64,000 bases of DNA from Verrucomicrobiia bacterium (GTDB taxonomy: Bacteria > Verrucomicrobiota > Verrucomicrobiia > Limisphaerales > Pedosphaeraceae). The DNA lies in the NCBI GenBank assembly GCA_036268055.1, contig DATAUW010000004.1, positions 1 through 64,000 of the forward strand, written 5' to 3'. Numbering within the stretch: position 1 is the stretch's first letter; every line of letters begins with the position of its first letter. A model generated the notes under the pieces. It was not told the origin of the DNA. It did not search any database and saw only the letters and a list, made by a program, of their open reading frames with translations. Shown here one piece after another: positions 32,778-42,646 of the stretch. The translations under genes were made by a program, and so were the position numbers.

Positions 32778-34046
32778 TTAAGTCTTCTGCCGTGGATACC
32801 CCAGGCGGAATTTTCCGGAACCTTCCGCCAGCAATAAATCCGTGGCTTGAAACTCGATGCCATTTTCCAGTCCGAGTTTTTGTGTGAGGCGCTCGCGAAG
32901 TTTTTCCAAATCGTTTGCAGATGGGCCGTCGCCGTCCGGAGCGTAACGGAGTTGCCAGGGCGCGTCGGTTTCTTCAAGCAACTGATAATGCAGAAAACCG
33001 CCCACGTCCGAGAAACATTCGTCAATCTGCCAAGGCGTCACGCGGCCCTTCGGCGTATGAAACGCATCGTGCTCGCGCCCATGCACAACGTAAGTCGTGC
33101 GATACGGCTCGGCGCGCTGTTCAACTAGGTCGCCCACGCGATAACGGATGAGCGGCATGTAATCATTGGTCAAAGTCGTCGCGACGAGCTGGCCGATGCC
33201 CTGCGTATCGGTATTCACCACTTCGAGAAATGCGGTTTCGAGACTCGGCACCATTTCGCCAGTTTCATTTTCCATCAGCAAATGGCCGGTCTCGGTCGTG
33301 CCGTAGAGATTAAAAACCGGCACGCCAAAAACGCGATTGAGGACGCGCCGATGAACCACGCTCACAAATTCGTAGCTGCACAGGATGAAGCGCAAGGACG
33401 GCAGCCGTATGCCGCGGCGCTCGCAAAAGCGCGCAAAGATGACGCCATAGACCGGGTCCACATCGAGAAAAATCGGTTTCCATTCCGCGACTTCCGCGAC
33501 GATGCGTTCGAGTTCCGCTTCGTCCCACAAAAATGGAAACCGCGACAGGCTGACGAACAGATTATTTCCCAGCGTGCGTTCCGCGCGCGAAGGCAGGACG
33601 GTGTAACAAATATCGCCGCCGCAAACCGGTGAATTGATCGTCACGCGCCGCGCCTCGGGATTCGCATCGAGAATGTCCGCGACGAATTGGTTTCGACGCA
33701 AGGCCAATTCTTCCTGTGCCGGCCACCAGCCGCGCGCGAGCAACAACGGCGTGCGTTCTTCGGCGGTGCCGGAGGTGTGCTCGACTTCCAAAAGATTTTT
33801 TTCCACGAGCGAATCCAGGTCGGCATCGGCGCTGAGAAAGTTATGCGGAAATTCGCGGCGCAGATCGGCCTTGGTGATGAGCGGCAGGCGGCCCAGCAAA
33901 GCGTCGGCGGAAAGCTGCGTGCGCAATTCGCGCGGTGCGTACGCTGGCGATTGATAAAGCGGCACACGGTCCAGCCACGCGGGCAATACCTTGCCGAGGC
34001 GCGATCGCTGGGTCGCTTCGCGAATCAATTCCGGAGTCGTCAACAT
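32778..34046 (-). CDS. Adenylate-forming enzyme, phenylacetate-CoA ligase (PaaK)-like
   Basis: 422 residues from the ATG at 34046; a GTG 15 codons upstream is possible. Family signs: the substitute for the P-loop VEHTSGTAEERTPLLL, the core FNLYGTTETGHLL, LIRYRVGDLVE and the C-terminal lid VHGREHDAF. Such enzymes activate carboxylic acids as acyl-adenylates, often then to CoA or carrier thioesters. Substrate unpredictable from context: neighbours are a secreted Ntn-like protein and an alpha/beta hydrolase. Confidence 0.8.
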   Translation of the reverse strand: MLTTPELIREATQRSRLGKVLPAWLDRVPLYQSPAYAPRELRTQLSADALLGRLPLITKADLRREFPHNFLSADADLDSLVEKNLLEVEHTSGTAEERTPLLLARGWWPAQEELALRRNQFVADILDANPEARRVTINSPVCGGDICYTVLPSRAERTLGNNLFVSLSRFPFLWDEAELERIVAEVAEWKPIFLDVDPVYGVIFARFCERRGIRLPSLRFILCSYEFVSVVHRRVLNRVFGVPVFNLYGTTETGHLLMENETGEMVPSLETAFLEVVNTDTQGIGQLVATTLTNDYMPLIRYRVGDLVEQRAEPYRTTYVVHGREHDAFHTPKGRVTPWQIDECFSDVGGFLHYQLLEETDAPWQLRYAPDGDGPSANDLEKLRERLTQKLGLENGIEFQATDLLLAEGSGKFRLGYPRQKT

Positions 34047-34120
34047 ATCAATATGTGCGCGGTCGTCCGCAAGCACAGCGTAACACAGCACTCAAATGGA
34101 TGCCAGTCGGTGAAACGCAT

Positions 34121-35143
34121 TTATTTCCCACCCGCGCTCGCGTCAAGCCACGCGAGGATCGGCTGCGCGATGTCCGGGAAAAAATAGATGATGGACTCGT
34201 GGGTCGCATGGGGCACGACGATTAGTTTGCTGTCCGGACGCGCGAGTTTTTCCAGCCGCCGGACTTCGGCAAGCGGCATGATCTTGTCGTCCGTTCCCGC
34301 GATGAAAAGTGCGCTGATAGGCGATTTCTCCATCACCGTTTCCGGATCCAGCGCGCCGGGTTGCACGCCCAAAACCTTCGGCAATTTTTTCAAGCCCGCC
34401 TTGATAAAATATTTCGGCACCCACGGCGCGTAATCGCTGCGGAGATTGAGCACGGCGTTCGACAGCACCGCGTACGGCGCGATGGCCACCACACTTTTCA
34501 CGCGCGGCTCTTCGTTTTTCCAGCGCAAGGCGAGCGCCGCGCCATAAGATTCTCCCATCGCGGCGACCGGTCCAGTGAGTTGTCCATCGCGGTCCAGTTG
34601 ATCGAGAAGCTGGCTGAGGTCGTGCGTTTCATGCAACCCAAAGTAAACGCGTCCCCCAGTGGAGCGCCCGTGACCGCGCAAGTCCACGAGCACACAACGC
34701 CAGCCATCCTGCGCGAGCCGCAACGCCCACGGTGCCATGGAAAATTGCGCGAGCGCGTATCCATGCAGCAGGACGACCGTCCCGCGCGGCGATGCCGTCC
34801 AGCGATTGGGCGCCGCGGGAAAATCCGCCGCGAAAGTGAAATCAAATTTGTGATGGCCGTGCTCGAACCAATTCGTCTCCGTCGCTCGCAGGTTATAATC
34901 GGCGGGCTCGACCACGCGATAACAAAGCTTCGCTTCCGGCGGTCCCACCGGCACATATTCTCGCGGAAAGCTGGTCAGAAATTTTGGGCTGAAGCCCAGC
35001 ATCACCCGGGCTTTCGGCGCGAACCAGGTGGGATAAGCCTTGGGAGCCTGCGTCAGTTGATTGGCGATGAAAGTGCCGCAGCCGGCGGTGCTGAGCAGCA
35101 ACAGCACCACAAATACCGGCCAAAACGATTTCAATAAACGCAT
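34121..35143 (-). CDS. Alpha/beta-hydrolase lipoprotein
   Basis: 340 residues from the ATG at 35143, which opens a lipoprotein signal (FVVLLLLSTAGC). Alpha/beta-hydrolase features: oxyanion strand VVLLHGYALA, nucleophile elbow AMGESYGAA, acid AGTDDKIMP, and His in PHATHESI. Looks like a serine esterase or lysophospholipase. It lies downstream of nothing obvious and precedes the PaaK-like gene on the same strand by 74 bases, so the two may be co-transcribed. Confidence 0.85.
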   Translation of the reverse strand: MRLLKSFWPVFVVLLLLSTAGCGTFIANQLTQAPKAYPTWFAPKARVMLGFSPKFLTSFPREYVPVGPPEAKLCYRVVEPADYNLRATETNWFEHGHHKFDFTFAADFPAAPNRWTASPRGTVVLLHGYALAQFSMAPWALRLAQDGWRCVLVDLRGHGRSTGGRVYFGLHETHDLSQLLDQLDRDGQLTGPVAAMGESYGAALALRWKNEEPRVKSVVAIAPYAVLSNAVLNLRSDYAPWVPKYFIKAGLKKLPKVLGVQPGALDPETVMEKSPISALFIAGTDDKIMPLAEVRRLEKLARPDSKLIVVPHATHESIIYFFPDIAQPILAWLDASAGGK

Positions 35144-35292
35144 CTGCTGGTTGCTTAACGCTTTTATCGCGATTTGCCAAGTTTCGTCTGGCTCGGCGCG
35201 CCGCGCCGACTCGCCGGAAAATGAAGAAATTGCTGGCATTAGTGTCATTGATAGCGCAACTTAACCGACCAAAATTTTATCAATACGAGCTG

Positions 35293-35463
35293 ATGTGGTT
35301 TAAACGTGATAAGGAAAAGGAGCGGTTCTATCTGCTCCCCGGCCAGGGAGGAAGGGCCATGCGGCGCAAACGCGCCATGTTTCTCGCGTGGTCCATCGCC
35401 GCGGGACTGATCGTCTCGCTCGGCATGGCTTTCGCGCTTTACTTCGCCAATATGCGGCATTGA
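35293..35463 (+). CDS. Small membrane protein
   Basis: 56 residues from the ATG at 35293 (MWFKRDKEKERFYLLPGQGG). A basic cytoplasmic end is followed by one membrane helix (AWSIAAGLIVSLGMAFALYF) and a short tail. I recall similar charged N-termini in small verrucomicrobial proteins of unknown role. A perfect hairpin terminator follows 12 bases after the stop. Confidence 0.65.
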   Translation: MWFKRDKEKERFYLLPGQGGRAMRRKRAMFLAWSIAAGLIVSLGMAFALYFANMRH

Positions 35464-35474
35464 GCGTACGCGAA

Positions 35475-35498
35475 AAAGCGGCGCCGCAGCGCCGCTTT
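35475..35498. terminator. Bidirectional terminator between convergent genes
   Basis: AAAGCGGCGC, CGCA loop, GCGCCGCTTT: perfect 10-bp stem, A-run before and T-run after. Serves the small membrane protein gene and the leftward lipoprotein gene. Confidence 0.85.
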
Positions 35499-35524
35499 AA
35501 AAGGAGTCAATTTGTAAAAGCCGT

Positions 35525-35923
35525 TTATTGCCCGGCGAGTTTCAAGGCGATCTGTTTTTCAATTTCGGCGGCGAGATCAATATTACTTCCCCCGGCGTTA
35601 TTGCGCACCTGGACTTCCACACGCGACACCGGCTTCATCGAATCAATCTCATCCACGCGCACCCAGACGGTGGCCTGATTGACTTTGGCTTCGAGAGAAT
35701 TGTTGATGGTATTCTCGGCGGTGAGCCGGCCATTGAATTTCAAAACCGCCTTGGCCGCGGCGAAGACTTGCGGCACGGAACGCTCGTAACTGCCGGTGAT
35801 GGTGTCCTTGATGAAGGGCACGCCAGCCTGCGAACGGCCGTCCACAGTGTCAACACAGCCGGTGGCCAATCCCGCCAGCGCGCTCACCAGCACCAATCCT
35901 AAAATTTTAATTTTTAGTTTCAT
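35525..35923 (-). CDS. Small lipoprotein (DUF3568-like)
   Basis: 132 residues from the ATG at 35923. Signal peptide with lipobox LAGLATGC, then a compact alpha/beta domain (VPQVFAAAKAVLKFNGRL; ATVWVRVDEID; SRVEVQVRN; IEKQIALKL). The arrangement fits the small periplasmic domain annotated as DUF3568. Function unknown. Confidence 0.75.
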   Translation of the reverse strand: MKLKIKILGLVLVSALAGLATGCVDTVDGRSQAGVPFIKDTITGSYERSVPQVFAAAKAVLKFNGRLTAENTINNSLEAKVNQATVWVRVDEIDSMKPVSRVEVQVRNNAGGSNIDLAAEIEKQIALKLAGQ

Positions 35924-35959
35924 TCGCTGGTAATCAAGCACAACCTCCGACTTCGTCAA

Positions 35960-36169
35960 GTGCGGAATGCGGAGTGCGGAGTCCTGGCAATGGGGAGTGT
36001 GGAGTGCGGAGTGCGGAATTTCGGAAGCGTTTATCACGCTCTCGAAAAATTGAGACGCTAAAATAATTTATGCAAAAATGAGAACTAAAACCTGGCTTCA
36101 AGTTTCCCATCGCGAAAAATTTCCCCACGCCTCTTAAAATTCCGCACTCCGCACTCCGCATTCCGCACT
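35960..36169. repeat. Intergenic element with 24-bp perfect inverted ends (GGAGTGCGGA type)
   Basis: Left arm 35960-35983 and right arm 36146-36169 are exact complements built from GCGGAGTGCGGA and GCGGAATGC units. About 160 AT-richer bases lie between them, with no gene. Imperfect extra units (GGAGTGTGGAGTGCGGAG) lie at 35995-36013. This is a repeat-generated potential long hairpin. The stretch 35924-36274 holds nothing else. Confidence 0.75.
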
Positions 36170-36274
36170 GGTTATAGGTGACATTCTTTTCGGTTTTCTT
36201 TGGCCAGCTTACATGCGAGGATTAGCCAAAGTTTCTCCCTTGGGACCTATGGCGGGGAGCGACAGATAATCCGG

Positions 36275-38317
36275 ATGAGACAGCCTTTGCATATTTTGAT
36301 TGTCGAAGATTCCGAGCATGATGTGATTTTTGTCGTGCGGACGTTGCAGCGCGGCGGGTTCGAGCCGGTGTTCGAGCGCGTCGAGACGGAGAAGCAATTC
36401 AAGGCGGCGCTGGCGAACCGTCATTGGGACGCCGTCATCGCCGATTATAATCTTCCCCAGTTCAGCGCGATCGAAGCCTTGCGCCTGTTGCAGGAAAGCA
36501 AACTCGATTTGCCGTTCATCATCGTCTCCGGCGCGATCGGCGAAGAGACGGCGGTGGCGGCAATGAAATCCGGCGCGCACGATTACATTCTCAAAAACAG
36601 CCTCGCGCGCCTCGTGCCGGCGGTGGAGCGCGAACTGCGCGATGCCGAAACGCGCCGCCAGCGCCGGCATGTCGAGGAAGCGTATTCGCGGCTAGCGGCC
36701 ATCGTCGAATCTTCGGGCGACGCCATCGTGGGAGAATCCCTGGATGGCATCGTGACGAGTTGGAACGCTGGCTCGGAACGCATGTTCGGCTATACCGCGG
36801 CGGAAATGGAAGGGCGTCCGCTGGTCGGAATCGTGCCGCTGGAACGCACGGGCGAGGTGGAACATATTTTAAAAAGCATCCGCGCGGGAAAAATCGTCGA
36901 ACGATTTGAAACCGTGCGCGTCACGAAAGACGGGCGGCGCATTGATGTGTCGCTGACCATTTCCCCGATTCGCGACAAAAGTGGCGCGGTCGTGGGCGCG
37001 GCGAAAATCGCGCGCGACATCACCGAGCGCCTCCGCGCGGAAACTTCGGTTGCGGCGCTCTCGAAACTGGGCCAAAGCCTCGCCTCGGCGATGACGCCGC
37101 TGGATGCGGCGCGCGTGATTGGGCGCATCGCCGACGATTTATTCAAGTGGGATGCCTTCACGCTCGACTTGTATTTCGAGAAGGAAGATCAGGTCCAGTC
37201 CGTGTTGAATGTGGACACGGTGGACGGCGAAAAACAGGACGTGCCCTCGCGAATCGTGGATGGCGCGCCGAGCGCGGTGATGCACCGGGTGATCGAGAAG
37301 GGCGCGGAATTAATTTTGCGCGAACCGGGCGCGGGCATGCTGGATGGCGCGGTGCCGGTGGGAGATTTGAACCGGCCGTCGGCCTCGCTGCTCTATGTGC
37401 CCATCCGCTATCGCACGCGCGTGATTGGAGTATTGTCGGTGCAGAGTTACCGGTTGAGGGCGTACGACCATGTGAGTTTACAGACGTTGCAGACGCTGGC
37501 CGATTATTGCGGCGGCGCGCTGGAACGCATGCGCGTACGGGAAGATTTAAAAGCGTCGCAACAACAACTGCGCGCGCTGGCGGCGCATCTGCAATCCGTC
37601 CGCGAAGAAGAGCGCAAGGTGATGACGCGCGAGATCCACGATGAATTGGGACAGGCATTGACCGGTTTCAAGATGGACCTGGCGTGGATGCGCAATCGCA
37701 TGCAATCGGAGGAATGGAGCGTCATCCGGCAATCCATCCTCGACAAAATCGCGACGATGGGAAAGATGCTGGACGAGACGGCGAATTTGATGCGGAAGCT
37801 GTGCACGGAATTGCGGCCGGGAGTTTTGGATGATTTGGGTTTGACGGCGGCGTTGGAATGGCAGGCGCGGGAATATCAGAGCCGCACGGGCATCGCGTGT
37901 GAAGTGCGGCACGAACTGGGGGAAGTGGAAGTGGATCCGGAACGCTCGACTGCGCTGTTCCGCATCTTCCAGGAAATCCTCACGAACGTGGCGCGGCATG
38001 CGAAGGCCACGCGCGTCGAGGCGGCGCTGGAAAAAACCGGGCACCTGATTACGTTGATGGTGAAAGATAATGGGCGGGGAATTAAGAAAAGCGAATTGGC
38101 GGGGGCGAAATCGCTGGGGCTGCTGGGCATGCGCGAGCGGGCGTTCATCCTGGGCGGCGAAGTGGAGATCCGCGGCGCGGCGGGCAAAGGCACGACGGTG
38201 CAAGTGAAGATGCCGCTGCCTGGAGCCAACGGCGAAGCCGCGGCGGATGAAGTGAAGCAAATTGTTTCTGAACCGGCCGCGCGCAAAACGCGTGAGCCGA
38301 AAAAAACGGAAAAATAA
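36275..38317 (+). CDS. Hybrid sensor histidine kinase (REC-PAS-GAF-HisKA_3-HATPase)
   Basis: 680 residues from the ATG at 36275; longer starts are TTG and lack support. Order: receiver (D57 in IADYNLPQ; about 5-120), PAS (about 140-255, DAIVGESLDGIVTSWN), GAF (about 275-430), then a NarX/DegS-type dimerisation box MTREIHDELGQALTG (His near 453). The ATPase has an N box QEILTNVARHA near 567, G1 DNGRGI near 597 and G2 LGLLGMRERA near 614. No membrane segments: cytoplasmic. The response regulator begins 12 bases after its stop and is its probable partner. Confidence 0.92.
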   Translation: MRQPLHILIVEDSEHDVIFVVRTLQRGGFEPVFERVETEKQFKAALANRHWDAVIADYNLPQFSAIEALRLLQESKLDLPFIIVSGAIGEETAVAAMKSGAHDYILKNSLARLVPAVERELRDAETRRQRRHVEEAYSRLAAIVESSGDAIVGESLDGIVTSWNAGSERMFGYTAAEMEGRPLVGIVPLERTGEVEHILKSIRAGKIVERFETVRVTKDGRRIDVSLTISPIRDKSGAVVGAAKIARDITERLRAETSVAALSKLGQSLASAMTPLDAARVIGRIADDLFKWDAFTLDLYFEKEDQVQSVLNVDTVDGEKQDVPSRIVDGAPSAVMHRVIEKGAELILREPGAGMLDGAVPVGDLNRPSASLLYVPIRYRTRVIGVLSVQSYRLRAYDHVSLQTLQTLADYCGGALERMRVREDLKASQQQLRALAAHLQSVREEERKVMTREIHDELGQALTGFKMDLAWMRNRMQSEEWSVIRQSILDKIATMGKMLDETANLMRKLCTELRPGVLDDLGLTAALEWQAREYQSRTGIACEVRHELGEVEVDPERSTALFRIFQEILTNVARHAKATRVEAALEKTGHLITLMVKDNGRGIKKSELAGAKSLGLLGMRERAFILGGEVEIRGAAGKGTTVQVKMPLPGANGEAAADEVKQIVSEPAARKTREPKKTEK

Positions 38318-38329
38318 AAAAAGAACTCT

Positions 38330-39019
38330 ATGAATAAAAAGGGTGCGACAACCGGGGGCACGCCGCCACGTTCCGCGGCGGAAAAAGAAATCCGCATTTT
38401 GATCGTGGACGATCACGTGATGATCCGCCAGGGCTTGCGGCAGATTCTTGCCGACGCATTTCCCAAGGCCACCTTTGGCGAAGCGCCTTCGGCGAACCAC
38501 GCGATGGAACAAGTCGCCAAACAACCGTGGGACGTCGTGCTGCTGGACATCACCATGCCGGGCAAGAGCGGCCTCGACGTGCTCAAGCAAATGGTCGAGG
38601 CGCAACCCAACCTTGCGGTGCTCGTGTTGAGCATGCACCCGGAAGATCAATACGCGGTGCGCGTGCTCAAGACCGGCGCGGCGGGTTACATCACCAAGAA
38701 CACGGCGTCCGAAGAAGTCATCGGCGCGGTGAAAAAAGTTTTGGCTGGCGGAAAATACGTCAGTTCCGCGCTGGCGGAAAATCTGGCAACGAGCCTGAAC
38801 GCTCCCGCCGGCAAAGCGCCGCACGAAATGTTGTCCGACCGCGAATACCAGGTGATGCGCATGATCGCGCAAGGCCGCAGCGTAAAGGAAATCGCCTTCG
38901 AACTTTCGCTCAGCGTGAAGACCATCAGCACCTACCGCACGCGCATCATGGAAAAGACGAAACTCAAGACGAATGCGGATATTATTCGCTATGCGGTGCG
39001 GGAAAAGTTGGTAGAGTAA
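38330..39019 (+). CDS. LuxR-family response regulator, partner of the kinase
   Basis: 229 residues, ATG. Receiver about 20-137 with VDDH, D73 (VLLDITMPGKSG) and Lys in GYITKNTA. LuxR HTH about 162-225 (LSDREYQVMRMIAQGRSVKE then IAFELSLSVKTISTYRTRI). Encoded directly behind the HisKA_3 kinase, the standard NarL-type pairing. Target genes unknown. Confidence 0.92.
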   Translation: MNKKGATTGGTPPRSAAEKEIRILIVDDHVMIRQGLRQILADAFPKATFGEAPSANHAMEQVAKQPWDVVLLDITMPGKSGLDVLKQMVEAQPNLAVLVLSMHPEDQYAVRVLKTGAAGYITKNTASEEVIGAVKKVLAGGKYVSSALAENLATSLNAPAGKAPHEMLSDREYQVMRMIAQGRSVKEIAFELSLSVKTISTYRTRIMEKTKLKTNADIIRYAVREKLVE

Positions 39020-39081
39020 ATCTCAGGTTTTTTGCGAAAAAGAAAATAGAAATTAGTGGGTTAATTTAATTGTTTACAATT

Positions 39082-39793
39082 ATGAAAACTCTAATCGTTT
39101 CGTGCTTCGTAATTTGTTCCGCAACTTGTGGGTTCAAGGCCGCGGCGCAGGATTTTATCAATCTGGGTTTTGATCAGGGAACGATTGTTCCGGATACGTC
39201 GAGTGTTTATTATCCAATAGCGGTATCGTCGAGCGACGCAATTCCCGGATGGACAACCACCGACTTTATGACGACGGATATTTTTTATAATCAATTATCC
39301 ACAGGATCAACCAGCATCGCCATCCTCGACAAAAATAATGTTTATGGCCTTCAGCCACTGGCTGGAATTTACAGCATTGATTTATACGGTGGCGTGGAGG
39401 GGACCGGCAGGAGGCGCAGCCATCAGCCAGACGGCGATGCTTCCCGCGGATGTGAAGACCATCCTTTTTGAAGCCGGCACACACGGCGCGCCGCCGGGCG
39501 GTCCATTATTGCTCAGTTTAGGCGGCCAAAATATTCCGTATTCCGTCCTGTCAGTTGGGTCCGGTTTTACGACGTATGAAGCCGATATTTCCGCATTTGC
39601 GGGGCAGGTTGAGGAATTGAAATTTCAGGCGTCACAAGGGAATAATAATTTTTGGGAGATAGACTCGATCCAATTTTCCAACCTTGTAGTTCCCGAACCA
39701 AGTGCGTCTGGGATTTTTTGCGGCGGTCTTGCGCTTTTTGTGGTGGCAAGAATGTTCACCGCGAAATGCGTTTACGGGGAGCGCAAACGGTAG
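39082..39793 (+). pseudogene. PEP-CTERM sorted protein with a frameshift
   Basis: The first frame begins at ATG 39082 with signal peptide MKTLIVSCFVICSATCGFKA and a beta-rich domain (FINLGFDQG; STSIAILDK; GIYSIDLYGG). Around 39395-39410 the coding moves to another frame (GGAAISQTAM; FWEIDSIQFSNL). That frame finishes with the sorting signal VPEPSASGIFCGG, a hydrophobic stretch and a basic end. One extra base in the GTGGAGGGGACC tract would explain it. Either a real inactivation or a sequencing error. The intact product would be exported and processed by an exosortase. It overlaps the end of the convergent Kelch gene by 22 bp. Confidence 0.75.
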
Positions 39794-42462
39794 AAGCGTT
39801 CGCTGTTTGTCACGACGGTGTCGGTGAATTGGAAATGGCCGGGAGAGGTTTCGGTGGCGCCGCCAAGGATGGACCAGGTGGTGAGGAGGTTCGTCCAATT
39901 CGCAGTGGTTTGAACGGTGAAGAGCGAGCCGGGAGCGTTGGTCCAGGTGAACAGCGCAGTACCAGCCGATGGAGATACACCTGGAACCATCAGGGCGGGC
40001 ACGGTAATCGGCGCGGGAACCTGGATGATGCTCGCAAGACTTTGCATGCCGTTCGCAAACACCGTGGCGAAGGCATACCCCGGCGGGAAATGCGCGAGCG
40101 CGCTGGAGATGAAATTCGTGCCGGAGAATGCCGCTGACGACGCCGGGCTCAAGATCAGAGTGTAATCCGTTTCGAGCTGGTGCAGTTGAACCACGGGCGA
40201 ATTCGTGTTGCCGGAACTTTGAAACATCGAGCCGGTCAGGGTGATCGAACTGCCAAGGGCCGCGGGCGATGTCACCGCAGTAATCTGCGGAGCGACACCG
40301 GCCATGAAGCGTTCGTTGGAAAAAATTTCAGTGGTTGATTGTGGCTGGCCGGAACCGACATCACCGCCGGTCACGATGACATCACCGGAGGCCAGCAACG
40401 TGGCAGTGTGCTCCACGCGCGGGGCAGTCAGATTGCCGGCAGGACTCCAGGTCCCTTGCGTGGGAGAATAGATTTCGGAATCAGAAATACCGGTGAAGTC
40501 AACCGAGCCACCGGCGAGGAGAACGCGGCCATCCGGCAGCAATGTGACGGAAGGAACCCTTCGCGGTTCAGCCAGCGAACCGGTCGCAGTCCAGGTATCG
40601 TTCGCGGGATTATAGAGCAAGCAAGCGGGCAACTCGTTGAAGTTTGTATCGGCTCCACCCGCGACCAGCACGAGGCCATTGGTCAAAAGTATGCTGATGC
40701 CGCTGCCGCGCGGTTCGGGCAAGGATTTTACGGAAGTCCAGATGCCGGTGGAAGGATCGTAGGATTCGGCGCTGTCAATGGGCTGCGGTCCTGTCTGGTT
40801 GTAACCACCCACGACGAGAACGTGGCCGTTGGGCAACAGCGTGGCGCTATGGGAAAAACGCGGGACGTTCAGCGAGCCGGTCAGGCTCCATTTGCCGGTG
40901 GCGGGGTTGAAAATTTCGGCGCTGGAAAAACCGTTTATCTGATCAGCTGTGCCGCCCGCGACGAGCAATTTTCCGTTTGGCAACAACGTCGCCGTGCAGC
41001 TAAACCGCGCGACATTCAGTGACCCGGTGTTTGTCCAGGTATCGGCAATCGGATCATAAAGTTCCGCAGTGGCAAGAGTGTTGGTGTCATCGGAAGCGCC
41101 GCCAGCGACCAGCACCCGGCCATCAGCGAGCAAGGTCGCGGTGTGCGCGGCGCGAGGCTCAAGCATCGAAGCTGTGGGCGACCATACCCCGGCTTGCGGA
41201 TCAAAAATTTCCGTCGAAGCAAGCGCGAGCGCAATACCCGGAAAGGGCGGAATTCCAAAACCGCCCGCGACGAGCAATTTGCCATTTGGCAGCAGCGTTG
41301 CAGTATGGGCGTCGCGCGCGATGCTCATTCCGGGGCCGCTGTTCCAGCCGTTGGCGGTGCTGTATATTTCTGCGGTGGGCTCGGCAAACACTTCACTGCC
41401 TCCGGCGATCAACACCGTGCCATCAGGAAGCACCGTGGCCGTAGAATCCGAACGGGATTGGTTGAGCGCGCCGGAAAGCGTCCACGCGCCGGTGGTGGGA
41501 TTGTAAACCTGCAAATAAGGACTGCCACTATTCAGGAAAATATTGGGCGAACCACCGGCGACGAGCACCGTGCCGTCCACGAGCACCGTGAGCGAACCGC
41601 CTCCGCTGGGAAATACGAGCGGAGCGCCGTTGGTCCAGATTTGAGTAGTGGGATTATAGAGTTCGGTGGTGGAAAGATAATTGGTTTGGCCATCGCCGCC
41701 GGCGACGAGCACGATGCCATTATGCAGGATGGTGGCATTGAAAAGCTGGCGCGGTTCGAGCATGGGATTGGTGTTCGTCCAGGTTCCGCTGGCGGGATCG
41801 TAAAGCTCGGCGGAAGCGAGAAGACCGCCTTGAAAATTGCCACCCGCCAAAAGCACTTTGCCGCTGGGCAAAGGGATGAGAGCGGCGGAGACTCTCGGTT
41901 GGATCAGCGAACCGGTGTTGGTCCAGACGCCCGTGGCGGGATCATAAATTTCAGCGACGCCCGAAAACATATTCGTGTACATCCCGCCACCCGCGGCGAG
42001 CACCTGGCCGGAATTCAACAAGACCGCGCTGCTGCCGACATGGGCGTTGCTCATGGCGCCGGTGTTCGTCCAGACCTCGGTGCTGGGATCGTAAAGTTCC
42101 GCGGTGAGCACATCGTTGGAGTCATTGATGCCTCCGGTGACGAGGACCTGGCCGGTGAACAAAAGGGTGGCGGAATGTTTGTACCGGGCGTGGGCCATCG
42201 GGCCGGTGGTGGTGAAAGTCTGGGTCGCGGGATCGTAAAGTTCGCAATCAGTGAGAGCCAAAGTATTGGTATCAAAACCACCGGCGATGAGGACTTTGCC
42301 ATTGGGCAATAACGTGGCGGTTGCAGACTGGCGGCCATTGACGAGATTGCCGACATCGGTGGAAGAGCCAGCCAGGGCAAGGGGCGAAATACCAATCGCC
42401 AGAAGCGATAAGAATAACGAAACAAATCGTGCGAGGCAGCGGAGTGGATAAAGTTTTTTCAC
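39772..42462 (-). CDS. Secreted Kelch-repeat beta-propeller protein
   Basis: 896 residues, GTG start, signal peptide ending at PLALA. Some fifteen Kelch-type units of about 48 residues follow (pattern RxxHTATLLPNGKVLVAGG, then AELYDPATGxWTxTGSL), enough for two propellers. Near residue 735 an Ig-like/TIG segment (ITAVTSPAALGSSITLTGSM) begins, and the last 70 residues form the module that ends ERFYRLRSP. Probably extracellular, binding or structural; galactose-oxidase-like catalysis is not supported, as no copper-ligand domain is seen. Confidence 0.85.
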   Translation of the reverse strand: MKKLYPLRCLARFVSLFLSLLAIGISPLALAGSSTDVGNLVNGRQSATATLLPNGKVLIAGGFDTNTLALTDCELYDPATQTFTTTGPMAHARYKHSATLLFTGQVLVTGGINDSNDVLTAELYDPSTEVWTNTGAMSNAHVGSSAVLLNSGQVLAAGGGMYTNMFSGVAEIYDPATGVWTNTGSLIQPRVSAALIPLPSGKVLLAGGNFQGGLLASAELYDPASGTWTNTNPMLEPRQLFNATILHNGIVLVAGGDGQTNYLSTTELYNPTTQIWTNGAPLVFPSGGGSLTVLVDGTVLVAGGSPNIFLNSGSPYLQVYNPTTGAWTLSGALNQSRSDSTATVLPDGTVLIAGGSEVFAEPTAEIYSTANGWNSGPGMSIARDAHTATLLPNGKLLVAGGFGIPPFPGIALALASTEIFDPQAGVWSPTASMLEPRAAHTATLLADGRVLVAGGASDDTNTLATAELYDPIADTWTNTGSLNVARFSCTATLLPNGKLLVAGGTADQINGFSSAEIFNPATGKWSLTGSLNVPRFSHSATLLPNGHVLVVGGYNQTGPQPIDSAESYDPSTGIWTSVKSLPEPRGSGISILLTNGLVLVAGGADTNFNELPACLLYNPANDTWTATGSLAEPRRVPSVTLLPDGRVLLAGGSVDFTGISDSEIYSPTQGTWSPAGNLTAPRVEHTATLLASGDVIVTGGDVGSGQPQSTTEIFSNERFMAGVAPQITAVTSPAALGSSITLTGSMFQSSGNTNSPVVQLHQLETDYTLILSPASSAAFSGTNFISSALAHFPPGYAFATVFANGMQSLASIIQVPAPITVPALMVPGVSPSAGTALFTWTNAPGSLFTVQTTANWTNLLTTWSILGGATETSPGHFQFTDTVVTNSERFYRLRSP

Positions 42463-42646
42463 GTCTTTGGCGAGGCGGCAAAATCCTGAGATTGCTTGGC
42501 CATCTAGTAAGCACCGATGGTCACTTAAATGCGGCTAAAGTCAATGAAAAAGGGCGGACATGTGGGCCAATGGATGCATTTTTACCTCGTCCCGTAGAAA
42601 AGTTTCGAGATGGACTCAGCTTGCAATCTGCGAGACGCGGCTTTCG

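Noticed and set aside
37547-38872. 441-codon leftward frame opposite the kinase and response regulator
   Set aside because: Antisense of two well-supported regulators; Arg/His-rich low-complexity product.
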